Shown: piece by piece, positions 1 to 7,196 of the stretch
How the letters are laid out: every line of letters begins with the position of its first letter
How positions within the stretch are numbered: the first letter of the stretch is position 1
Assembly: GCF_000284415.1 (NCBI RefSeq)
Contig: NC_017059.1
Span: forward strand, 2,120,725-2,140,814
DNA length: 20,090 nt
DNA from: Pararhodospirillum photometricum DSM 122
GTDB taxonomy: Bacteria > Pseudomonadota > Alphaproteobacteria > Rhodospirillales > Rhodospirillaceae
Direction of reading: 5' to 3'
The notes under the pieces: generated by a model
What the model saw: only the letters and a program-made list of their open reading frames with translations
Database searches by the model: none
What the model was told of the DNA's origin: nothing
Program-made: the position numbers and the translations under genes

Positions 1-73
1 TCTCTCACGCCTCTATCGGAATGACCCGCACTTTCTCAAGAGTCACAAGCCCCCCTGCCCCTGCATCAAGGCC

Positions 74-883
74 TTGACGGTCGGACAAAACGCATCGAGG
101 CGCTCTTCGTCATCCACGCCCCCCCCGGTGCCGCCGCCGCCCGAGCCCAAGGTCGAGCCGCCGCCTGAGCCGAAAAAGCCCGAGCCCAAGAAGCCCGAGC
201 CGGAAAAGCCCAAGGAACCGGAAAAGCCGAAAGAGCCGGAGAAACCGAAGGAACCGGAAAAGAAGCCGGAGCCCGAGAAGCCCAAGGAGCCGGAGAAAAA
301 GCCGGAGCCGGAAAAGCCCAAGGAACCCGAGAAGAAACCGGAAAAACCCAAGGAAGCTCCGAAAGAGCCGCCCAAGCAGCCCCAGCCGCAGAAGCCGCCG
401 AAGGAAGCCGATCCCTTCGATTCGGTTCTGAACACGGTCAAGAGCATGGAAAAGGCGCAGCCCCAGACACAGAGCAAGGCGTCAGCCTCGTCGCAGCCCG
501 CGGCCTCCACGGCCCCGTCCTCGACGAGTTCCTCGACCCAGGCCTCGAACCAGGGACGGATTTCCCAGCGCCTAACCATGAGCGAGATCGACGCGATTCG
601 GTACCACGTTGAAAAAATGTGGAACTATAACAAGGGCGGCAAGGGCGTGGAGAAGATGATGGTAGACGTGCTGGTGACGATTGCCACCGATGGCTCGGTG
701 GCAACGGCCAAGGCGTTACTGGACCCGGCGCTTGCGGCCGATCCTTTCTACCGCGCGCTCGCCGACAGCGCGGTGCGCGCCGTGCGCCGGGCCAGCCCTC
801 TGCCCGTTCCGGCAGACAAGTTCCCCTTATTTGAAAAGGGGTTTACCTTGCGCTTCGCCCCCACGGGGGTGGACGTGAATTAG
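74..883 (+). CDS. tolA: TolA, C-terminal part (N-terminus replaced at a breakpoint)
   Basis: TolA is the periplasm-spanning protein linking the TolQR motor to TolB and Pal. From about base 119 the frame encodes a Pro-rich stretch, a long Lys/Glu/Pro helical domain, a Ser/Thr/Gln-rich linker and a C-terminal domain (from SEIDAIRYHVEKMWN to the end) typical of alphaproteobacterial TolA. The membrane anchor with its SxxxH segment is missing. The codons before base 119 do not resemble TolA, and the frame stays open to the left window edge, so the TTG at 74 is only a formal start. The missing N-terminus is on the minus strand at 8452-8622, next to tolR. Joining the two pieces at ACGCCCC gives about 310 residues, normal for the family. 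tolB follows after 171 bases on the same strand. The TolA identity is secure; what precedes base 119 is not. Confidence 0.85.
   Translation: MTVGQNASRRSSSSTPPPVPPPPEPKVEPPPEPKKPEPKKPEPEKPKEPEKPKEPEKPKEPEKKPEPEKPKEPEKKPEPEKPKEPEKKPEKPKEAPKEPPKQPQPQKPPKEADPFDSVLNTVKSMEKAQPQTQSKASASSQPAASTAPSSTSSSTQASNQGRISQRLTMSEIDAIRYHVEKMWNYNKGGKGVEKMMVDVLVTIATDGSVATAKALLDPALAADPFYRALADSAVRAVRRASPLPVPADKFPLFEKGFTLRFAPTGVDVN
170..362 (+). repeat. Degenerate Lys-Pro-Glu coding repeat in TolA domain II
   Basis: An imperfect run of short units encoding variants of PEKPKE and KKPEPEK repeats through the stretch at DNA and protein level. Such a domain in TolA forms an extended rod across the periplasm, and its length varies between species by unit gain and loss. 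It is coding sequence, not an intergenic array. Confidence 0.8.
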
Positions 884-913
884 CTGCCTCAGGAGCGCCA
901 TATTTACGGTGCA

Positions 914-965
914 ATGGCCGGACGCAGGAGAGCGATCCGGCCATCGGACCGGATCTTGTTTTGTT
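914..965 (+). promoter_or_regulatory. Overlapping hairpins between tolA and tolB
   Basis: Two inverted repeats share bases and cannot form together. The first pairs ATGGCCGGA (914-922) with TCCGGCCAT (936-944). The second pairs ATCCGG (935-940) with CCGGAT (949-954) and is followed at once by CTTGTTTTGTT. The second looks like a weak intrinsic terminator and the first would exclude it, an arrangement that could tune read-through from tolA into tolB. This is inferred from base pairing only. The rest of the 171-base gap shows a ribosome binding site for tolB (GGAAGGA, 1038-1044) and nothing else I recognise. Confidence 0.35.
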
Positions 966-1054
966 CCGCACACTTCTTATTCTGGCGTGAGTCGGCGCCC
1001 TCCGAGCAACAAGGGGGGAGCCTTTTGGTGGTCTCTGGGAAGGATTAAGCTGCG

Positions 1055-2395
1055 ATGATCCGATCGACGACGGCGCGGCGCCGCTGGGGCGCTGGCCTTG
1101 CCGTGATGGCCTTGGTTCTGGCGTCCGCCGGAATCACCGTGGCGCCGGCGCGCGCCGAGTTGGTGATCGATATCACCCGGGGCGTGACCGAGCCCATGCC
1201 CATTGCCATTCCCGATTTCGGCGGCTCTGATGCCCAGTCCACGGGAATGGGCCGCGATGTGGCCGGGGTGATCGCCAATGACCTGGGAGGCTCGGGCCTG
1301 TTTCGGGTTTTGAACAAGGCGGCCTTCATCGAGTCGCTGCCCTCGCTGGCCACCCAGCCCAATTTCGCCAACTGGCGCGCCCTCAGCGCCCAGGGCTTGG
1401 TGCAAGGCGAGGTACAGCCGACGGGAGATGGACGCCTGCGAGTGTCGTTCCGACTGTGGGACGTGGCGGCAGGCGAACAGGTGGTCGGCCGGGCCCTGGT
1501 GACCCAGAGCGAAAACTGGCGTCGTGTGGCCCACATCATTGCTGACGAAATTTACAAGGCCATCACCGGCGAGGGTGGGTATTTCGACACGAGAATCGTC
1601 TATATCGCCGAATCCGGTCCCAAGAACGACCGGACCAAGCGGCTTGCCATCATGGACCAGGACGGCGCGAATCAGCGCACCTTGTCCACCGGCGAGGCGA
1701 TGGTGCTGACGCCACGCTTCAGCCCCACGGCGCAAGAAATCACCTACTTGAGCTATTACAATGGCGTGCCTCGTGTCTATCTTTTCAACATCGAGTCGGG
1801 GCGACGCGAACTCTTGGGGGATTTCCCCGGCATGACCTTTGCGCCCCGGTTCTCCCCGGACGGCAACAAGGTGATCATGTCCATGGCCAAGGACGGCAAT
1901 ACCGAGATCTACGAGATGGACCTTCGCACGCGTAAGGCGACGCGACTGACCAACCATCCGGCGATCGACACCTCGCCGTCCTATGCGCCGGATGCCCGTC
2001 AGATCACCTTCAACTCGGACCGCGGCGGCTCGCAGCAGCTTTACGTGATGAGCGCGGATGGCTCCGGGGTGCAGCGCATCAGCTTTGGTGATGGCAGCTA
2101 TGCCACACCGGTGTGGTCGCCGCGCGGCGACCTGATCGCCTTTACCAAGATGAAAGGCGGACGGTTCTTTATTGGCGTCATGCGGCCAGATGGCAGCGGC
2201 GAGAAGATTCTGTCGGAAGGCTTCCTGGTGGAAGGGCCGAGCTGGGCGCCCAATGGGCGGGTTCTGACCTATTTCCGCGAGGAGCGCGGCAGTCGTCCGG
2301 GCTTGTATACCATTGACTTGACGGGTCATGCCGAACGCATGATCCCGACGTCAACCGAAGCGTCCGATCCAGCGTGGTCTCCTCTGTTGCCTTAA
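1055..2395 (+). CDS. tolB: Tol-Pal system beta-propeller protein TolB
   Basis: Periplasmic TolB shuttles between Pal and TolA in the Tol-Pal complex. The 446-residue product begins with a signal peptide (Arg-rich start, hydrophobic core, cleavage after APARA near residue 34). An N-terminal alpha/beta domain to about residue 170 follows, then a six-bladed propeller of PD40/WD40-like repeats with recurring motifs such as [27 protein letters not shown] and SWAPNGRVL. Length is usual for TolB. The ATG is chosen because GGAAGGA lies about ten bases upstream and the signal peptide starts there. It sits between tolA and pal as in other proteobacteria. The 450-residue frame on the opposite strand (977-2329) is a codon-bias shadow. 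No defect is seen. Confidence 0.97.
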   Translation: MIRSTTARRRWGAGLAVMALVLASAGITVAPARAELVIDITRGVTEPMPIAIPDFGGSDAQSTGMGRDVAGVIANDLGGSGLFRVLNKAAFIESLPSLATQPNFANWRALSAQGLVQGEVQPTGDGRLRVSFRLWDVAAGEQVVGRALVTQSENWRRVAHIIADEIYKAITGEGGYFDTRIVYIAESGPKNDRTKRLAIMDQDGANQRTLSTGEAMVLTPRFSPTAQEITYLSYYNGVPRVYLFNIESGRRELLGDFPGMTFAPRFSPDGNKVIMSMAKDGNTEIYEMDLRTRKATRLTNHPAIDTSPSYAPDARQITFNSDRGGSQQLYVMSADGSGVQRISFGDGSYATPVWSPRGDLIAFTKMKGGRFFIGVMRPDGSGEKILSEGFLVEGPSWAPNGRVLTYFREERGSRPGLYTIDLTGHAERMIPTSTEASDPAWSPLLP

Positions 2396-2406
2396 AGCAA
2401 CAGCGT

Positions 2407-2420
2407 TGTGCGTTCGCACA
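2407..2420 (+). other. Small hairpin in the tolB-pal gap
   Basis: TGTGCG and CGCACA are separated by two bases, 12 bases after the tolB stop. No T-run follows, so it is not a standard terminator. It may be an RNA 3' stabiliser or processing site in a tolB-pal transcript, but this is a guess from pairing alone. Confidence 0.25.
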
Positions 2421-2569
2421 GGGACCCCTTGTGTTCGGCCGCGATTTAGATCACAAAAGGTTCGGAATTTCCGGACTTGAGTGAGGCGCGTCCAGCATTC
2501 CACCCTTTCCAAGCCGACCGGCCACTTTTCAGGACTGGTCGCACAGCTTTAACTCGGGAGTTCTTTTCG

Positions 2570-3061
2570 ATGATGAAGTACGGTTTCCTCGGGGCCGCTG
2601 CCGCCGTGATGATGCTGTCGGCCTGCTCGACCACCCCCGACACCGGTGCGAGCGGCGCTGGCGCCGGCGCCGCCACCACCACCACCAAGGCCGCTGGCCC
2701 GGCGGCTGGCACCGTTGCCGAGTTCCAGCAGGTCGTGGGTGACCGCGTGTTCTTTGACTACAACGAGTACAACCTGAGCAGCGAGGCGCGCGCCACCTTG
2801 CAGAAGCAGGCTTCTTGGCTGACCCGCTACCCGACCTTCTCCCTGACCGTGGAAGGCCATGCCGACGAGCGCGGCACCCGCGAGTACAACCTGGCCCTCG
2901 GCGAGCGTCGTGCCAACGCCGTTCGTGAGTTCCTGGCCTCGCAGGGCGTTGCCGCCAATCGCGTCAAGACCGTGACCTACGGCAAGGAGCGTCCGACCTG
3001 CACCCAGTCCACCGAGAGCTGCTGGTCGCAGAACCGTCGTGGCGTGTCCGTTCCGCAATAA
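2570..3061 (+). CDS. pal: Peptidoglycan-associated lipoprotein Pal
   Basis: Pal anchors the outer membrane to peptidoglycan and is moved to division sites by Tol. The 163-residue product has a lipoprotein signal peptide with lipobox LSAC (lipidated Cys at residue 19), an Ala/Thr/Gly-rich tether, then an OmpA-like domain: FDYNEYNLSSEA, the peptidoglycan-binding GHADERGTREYN stretch, and LGERRANAVREFL followed by VKTVTYGKERP. The frame is open upstream to 2477, but the ATG at 2570 has GGGAG nine bases before it and is the only start giving a proper lipoprotein signal. A second ATG follows directly at 2573. Two Cys close to the C-terminus (CTQSTESCW) are common in alphaproteobacterial Pal. A strong terminator follows the gene. 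Confidence 0.97.
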   Translation: MMKYGFLGAAAAVMMLSACSTTPDTGASGAGAGAATTTTKAAGPAAGTVAEFQQVVGDRVFFDYNEYNLSSEARATLQKQASWLTRYPTFSLTVEGHADERGTREYNLALGERRANAVREFLASQGVAANRVKTVTYGKERPTCTQSTESCWSQNRRGVSVPQ

Positions 3062-3095
3062 GCGGCGGGCCGACCTCGCTTAAGTAAGCTGGATG

Positions 3096-3129
3096 GGGCG
3101 CCGTCCTCCGTTATGCGGAGGCGGCGCCC
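3096..3129 (+). terminator. Strong hairpin after pal
   Basis: GGGCGCCG (3096-3103) pairs with CGGCGCCC (3122-3129), and CCTCCG (3105-3110) with CGGAGG (3116-3121), with one bulged T and a five-base TTATG loop. The stem is 14 bp and very GC-rich. The downstream tract is only mildly T-rich (TCGTCCTTT), so termination may be partial. Its place 34 bases after the pal stop fits the end of a tolB-pal transcript. Confidence 0.65.
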
Positions 3130-3227
3130 TCGTCCTTTGCCGTGGACCAGCCCTGGCCCAGCGTATTTCTTGTCTGCGGATGGTGGGGCTGTTTTGCTGT
3201 TAGTCGTCACGACGCGGGTGTTCCAGC

Positions 3228-4070
3228 ATGTCGGCCATCGTTCCTCCTTTTGCTTTCCGTGGGCTCGCCGGCGGCACCGCCTTGATGGTGGCCGTGCTTC
3301 TGGGAAGCCCGCCCTCGCAGGCTCAGGTTCCCGCCAGTGCCACCCAGGAGACGGTGACCCGGCTTCAGGTCCGCGTGGGCGAGCTTGAACGTCTGGTCCA
3401 GGATCTGACCGGGCGGGTCGAGGAAGCCCTGTATCAGAACCGCCAACTCCAGGATAAATTGAAATCCAACGTCGGCGATATCGAGTATCGCCTGGATGCC
3501 CTGGAGGGCAATCCGACCCGGGACACCGGCACGGCCGCCCCGGGCAAAACCACGCCCGCCAAGCCCGGCGCCGTGGCCTCCCCGCCCGCCACCGGCGTTC
3601 TGACGCCCCCGGGCAAGCAGGGGCCGGCCTCCAGCACCTCCCTGCCGACCGCCAGTGCCACGCCAAACGCCGGCACGTTGCCAGACGGATCGGAAAACGA
3701 TCAGTACAACTACGCTTTTTCCCTGCTGCGGAACTCGGATTATCCGTCGGCGGAGCAAGCGCTCAAGGCTTTTATCCAGAAGTACCCCAAGGGCAAGCTG
3801 ACCGGCAATGCCCAGTACTGGCTGGGGGAAACCTATTATGTGCGCGGAGACTTTGAGCAGGCGGCTGTCGCTTTCATGTCCGGCTATCAGAACTTCCCCG
3901 ATAGCTCCAAAGGTCCCGACAACCTGCTCAAGCTGGGTCTGGCGCTCGCCAACCTGAACAAAACCCGGGAAGCCTGCGCGGCCTTCGGGCGGCTTGAGGG
4001 GCAGTATCCCAAGGCCACCGACGCCATCAAACGGCGTGCCCAGTCGGAAATCGGGCGGCTTGGCTGCTGA
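3228..4070 (+). CDS. cpoB: Cell division coordinator CpoB (YbgF, Tol-Pal associated)
   Basis: CpoB links Tol-Pal to peptidoglycan synthesis at the septum. The 280-residue product starts with a signal peptide (hydrophobic residues about 13-27, cleavage near PPSQA at 32), then a coiled coil (about 40-94, the trimerisation segment), a low-complexity Pro/Ala/Thr linker (about 95-155) and C-terminal TPR repeats (about 157-280) with YNYAFSLLRNSDYPSAEQALKAF, AQYWLGETYYVRGDFEQAAVAF and LLKLGLALANLNKTREACAAF. This order is diagnostic. The ATG gives the signal peptide, although the upstream Shine-Dalgarno is weak. It lies 166 bases after pal, beyond the terminator-like hairpin, so it may have its own promoter. 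Its 3' end overlaps the likely start of tilS. Confidence 0.95.
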   Translation: MSAIVPPFAFRGLAGGTALMVAVLLGSPPSQAQVPASATQETVTRLQVRVGELERLVQDLTGRVEEALYQNRQLQDKLKSNVGDIEYRLDALEGNPTRDTGTAAPGKTTPAKPGAVASPPATGVLTPPGKQGPASSTSLPTASATPNAGTLPDGSENDQYNYAFSLLRNSDYPSAEQALKAFIQKYPKGKLTGNAQYWLGETYYVRGDFEQAAVAFMSGYQNFPDSSKGPDNLLKLGLALANLNKTREACAAFGRLEGQYPKATDAIKRRAQSEIGRLGC

Positions 4071-4908
4071 CCCGCCCAAGGTCCCTGCCCTTCCCCAGAC
4101 GGCACCCGCTCTGGAGCCCTGGTTTGGCAGCCGACTGGAGGGGCTGGGACCGTTCGAACCAGCCCCGGCCCTGGCGGTTGCCGTGTCCGGGGGCGTGGAC
4201 AGCCTGACCTTGCTGGCCCTGACCTGCCGCTGGGCGCGGGCCCGGGGTGGCCGGGTGGTGGCCTTGTGCGTCAACCATGGCCTGAGGGCAGCGGCGGCCG
4301 GCGAGGCGGCCCGCGTGCAGCGGCAGGCGGAGGCCTGGGGGGCCGAGGGCATCATCCTCACCCGGCCCGATCGTCCCCCACAAACCTCGCTGCAAGAAGA
4401 GGCCCGGATCTTTCGCCACGCCGCCTTGGAAGAGGCCTGCCGGGCGCGCGGTGTTCTTCACCTTTTGCTCGCCCATCATCAAAACGATCAGGCGGAAACC
4501 GTCTTGGAACGGCTGGCCCGCTCCAGCGGCCCCGATGGCCTCGCCGCAATGGCCAGCATCACCCATCGCCCCGGGGTGCGGCTGCTGCGTCCTTTTCTGG
4601 ACGTTCCCAAGACCGCTCTTGTCGCCACCGCCCACGCCCTTGGCTTGAGTTGGGACGAGGATCCCTCGAACCAGGACCCCCGCTTTGAACGCGCCCGCTG
4701 GCGGGCTCTGGCCCCCCCCTGGCCGCCGCGGGCCTGACGGCCAAGGCTCTTGCCGGGGTGGCGGCGCGGGCCGGCGACGACCGGGCACGCTTGGCCCAGG
4801 CGATCACCACGCTCCTGACCGACCTGATCGTGGCCCAAGGCTCCGGCTGGATCCGCGTGCCGCGCGACGCTTTGGCGGCGGCCCCCGACCCGGCCATGCT
4901 GGCCCTTT
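4036..4908 (+). pseudogene. tilS: tRNA(Ile)-lysidine synthase TilS, frameshifted and 3'-truncated
   Basis: TilS makes lysidine at the wobble base of tRNA-Ile(CAU) and is normally essential. The PP-loop SGGVDS (4186-4203), VNHGLR, HHQNDQAETVLERL and the later RPFLDVPKTAL and DEDPSNQDPRFERARWR motifs are intact. The frame then hits a run of eight C (4712-4719) and stops at 4737. A one-base gain or two-base loss restores a TilS-like frame (LAAAGLTAKALAGVAARAG) up to about 4908. There TilS similarity stops and the opposite strand takes up a sensor gene. The C-terminal tRNA-binding part is missing. The start is uncertain: GTG at 4036 (34 bases inside cpoB) or TTG at 4060. It follows cpoB as in related genomes. 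An intact copy or the missing 3' end must exist elsewhere if the assembly is right. Confidence 0.85.
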
Positions 4909-5730
4909 CTTCAACCTCGCGCCGTACGGCCTGAACCTTAGCCACCTCCTCGAGAAGGGCGGCGTTGACGGCGGAAAGCTGCTCGGTACGGGCAGCGATC
5001 AGATGATCTTGCAGACGGTAGGCTTCGGTCAGACGCTCCAGGGCACGCCGCTCGTGCCAAGCAACCACCACGCGCCGCCCCTGGATCACCGCCAGTCCGG
5101 CCAGGGTCACAATCCCGAAAGTTCCCCCCCCCAACAGCAGGGCGGCCTCTTTTTTTGTGCGCTGTCGCGACCGCCAGCAGCCCTTGGGCCGGCATGGTAA
5201 TGGAGATCCCCCCCCATGACCCCTCCCTTCTGCCCCTGATCGCCGTGGCAGGTCGTGCAGGAAGCCTTGGCCGGCACCGGGGCCATGAAGCGATAGACCG
5301 GTTCCGATCCGGGGAAAAAGCTGAGGCGCTCGCTCATGCGCCCCTCGTTTATCAAGCGCAGGCTTTCCGCTTCCCACGCATCGGGGGCGTTGGCGGGATC
5401 AAGGGGGACAAGACTGGTCACAGACAGACGCAAGCCCTCGGGCCGGGCCAAGTCGCCGATTTCGCGGACCATCCGCGCCGGGTTGATGGGCAGCTCGGGC
5501 GGGATGCCGCCGGCTTGATGACGCACATTCCAGTCCCAGGCCAAACTGGTGAGGTCGAACAAGGCACGGGCCCGCTCGTGGGCCATGGTTTGCAAGGCGT
5601 CGTCGATGCGCTCGGCCTGCCACCCATAGAGGCCGCCACCGATCCCAATCCCCCCCACACTGATCCCCAGCACCACGAGGGGCAAAAGGCGTCGGCGCCG
5701 GCCCCCGGAAGGCGGGTCGGGCGGGCTCAT
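4908..5730 (-). pseudogene. DUF3365 (Tll0287-like) c-heme sensor protein, frameshifted, C-terminus lost
   Basis: The ATG at 5730 starts a membrane sensor: basic N-terminus, TM helix (about 15-35), and a periplasmic DUF3365 domain ending in a covalent-heme motif CTTCH (residues 158-162). The frame breaks at an eight-base C run (5208-5215 on the + strand). One base less gives GGISITMPA, the expected end of DUF3365. A second break at a seven-base T run (5150-5156) again needs one base less and restores a second TM helix (GTFGIVTLAGLAVI) and a coiled-coil linker (ERLTEAYRLQDHLIAARTEQ). The signalling output domain, probably a histidine kinase, is missing because the sequence switches to tilS at about 4908. 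The start overlaps the upstream AsmA-like stop (ATGA), so the two were probably cotranscribed. The DUF3365 call is good; the output domain is inferred. Confidence 0.75.
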
Positions 5731-7196
5731 TGGCCGCCTCCAAGAGGAGGCTCCGCCGTTTGCTGGGCCGGCCCCTCGAACAGGCCGAAAATCCCGCGCA
5801 GAAAGCCCGGGGTCAGGGCGGAGAGCGGGTTCACCCCCACCCGAGGGTCGTCTAACGTCCCGTTCACGGAATAGGTCACCCCAATCAATCCTTCCCCCTC
5901 GCCCCCAACGAGAGCCTGCCCCACCAAGGGAATCTGGCCCACCAGCCTATTAATGGCATAGGCAGGCGCCAGGGTTCCTTCAAGAGCCAGGGTGTCGGTC
6001 TCGAGGTTGATCGTGCCGCGCGCGCTCAAGCCCAGGGCCATGCCGTAGGCCCGAGCGTCCTTTAAAACAAGGTCGGGATCCTTGTAAACAAAAGGCGCGC
6101 GCAACACAGAAAAACCGATACCCGGGCCGGCCAGGGCATCCAAGATCCCGGTCAGGCCCGCCACCGACAGCAAGCGAGCGAGTACGGGGGCCTGGGTCAA
6201 ACGAAAGTCGGTCATGTCGATGCGCCCCCGCGCCAGTCCGGCATCGTCGATGACCCCCTCGACCCGCAAGGCTCCCCCGCCCAAGGAGTCGATGACATCA
6301 AGACCGCGCAGGGCCGCTCCCCCATCCTCGGTCACCAGGGAAAAGGCCCGCTCCTCGCCCGAGGGTCCCAAGGTCAGACTGAGCGGCGGCCCGCCCTGAA
6401 CGGTGCCGCGAATCAGGGCCGTGCGCCAGTGGGTGTTCGTGCGCCCCAAACTGGCCGAAACCCGTTCCAACACCCGCCTCTCTCCCATCCTCACCGCCCG
6501 CAAGCCCGCATCGATGGTCAGCGCCGGCAAGGTATCGGGGTCGTCCTTGGGCAAGGTTTTGCGATACTTGAGAACCGGCTCCAGGTCCAAAACACCGTCA
6601 CTGACGAGGAACGCTGGCACGGGGCCGGTCAGGTCCACGGCCCCGGTAAGCCACGTTTGGCCCACGGCGGCCCGCTCGACCTCCAAGCGGCGCACGGCCC
6701 GGGTCTCGGGATCAAGGGCCACCATGACCTTGAGCTCAAGCCCCGGCTCGGCGGTGAGGTTGACATCGACAGTCGCCCGGCCGGGCGTAAAACGCCCGAG
6801 AAGACGTGCCGAAGCCGAAGCGCCCGGCGCCTTGTACCAGTCGAGCGCCGCTAGGCTCAGGGCTTGGGGCGACAGGTCAAGGCGGGCGTCCAAGGTTGTG
6901 CGATCACCGGCCTCGCGCACCACAGTGACGTCGGCTTTGAAATCACCGGTGGCCAACGGGGGCTGGGTGGCGGGCAGAACAATCCCCAGGGCTTGGCGCT
7001 GGGCCTCGGTGACGGTGGCGCGCGCGTGGTAGCGCGAGAGCACCCCGTCGCCGGAAAAGGCCTCGCGCCACTCCAGACTGGCCGGCACCCCGCCCAGGGT
7101 GGCCGTCCCTTTCACGTCCATGCCCCGACGATCGAGCGTCAACTCAAAAAGCCCCGTCCCCCAAATCGCGGCCCAAAACGACCCGAGGCAAGGCAA
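5727..7196 (-). CDS. AsmA/YhdP-like (DUF3971) protein, C-terminal half after frameshift
   Basis: This frame carries the C-terminal region of a large AsmA-superfamily protein of the YhdP/DUF3971 type, which act in the envelope in lipid transport between membranes. The sequence is beta-rich with repeated short strands, and its end is typical: VGQIPLVGQALVGGEGEGLIGVTYSVNGTLDDPRVGVNPLSALTPGFLRGIF. It is not a separate gene: at about 7146-7150 one extra base in a five-base run splits it from the preceding 492-residue frame. One base less reads GDGAFELTLDRRGMDVKG continuously. No credible start signal lies near 7196. The stop overlaps the start of the heme sensor gene. The family is assigned from the characteristic C-terminus. 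Confidence 0.8.
   Translation of the reverse strand: MPCLGSFWAAIWGTGLFELTLDRRGMDVKGTATLGGVPASLEWREAFSGDGVLSRYHARATVTEAQRQALGIVLPATQPPLATGDFKADVTVVREAGDRTTLDARLDLSPQALSLAALDWYKAPGASASARLLGRFTPGRATVDVNLTAEPGLELKVMVALDPETRAVRRLEVERAAVGQTWLTGAVDLTGPVPAFLVSDGVLDLEPVLKYRKTLPKDDPDTLPALTIDAGLRAVRMGERRVLERVSASLGRTNTHWRTALIRGTVQGGPPLSLTLGPSGEERAFSLVTEDGGAALRGLDVIDSLGGGALRVEGVIDDAGLARGRIDMTDFRLTQAPVLARLLSVAGLTGILDALAGPGIGFSVLRAPFVYKDPDLVLKDARAYGMALGLSARGTINLETDTLALEGTLAPAYAINRLVGQIPLVGQALVGGEGEGLIGVTYSVNGTLDDPRVGVNPLSALTPGFLRGIFGLFEGPAQQTAEPPLGGGQ

Noticed and set aside
170..362. Short repeats considered as a CRISPR-like or tandem intergenic array
   Set aside because: The units are irregular in length and stay in frame encoding the TolA rod. 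There are no spacers.
43..579. 178-residue minus-strand frame rich in Gly, Phe and Ser
   Set aside because: Most of it is the antisense of the TolA Lys/Pro/Glu repeat. Only its last ~23 codons, beyond the breakpoint, may be real.
977..2329. 450-residue minus-strand frame opposite tolB
   Set aside because: TolB is unambiguous on the plus strand. The antisense frame is His/Gly/Arg-rich with no domain, a normal effect of high GC.
3207..4361. 384-residue minus-strand frame opposite cpoB and tilS
   Set aside because: It crosses two genes with clear family motifs on the plus strand and has no recognisable domain or start signal.
4712..7150. Programmed ribosomal frameshifting in tilS, the sensor and the AsmA-like gene
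   Set aside because: No stimulatory structure or family precedent that I know of. All three genes are already truncated, and run-length change explains each case.
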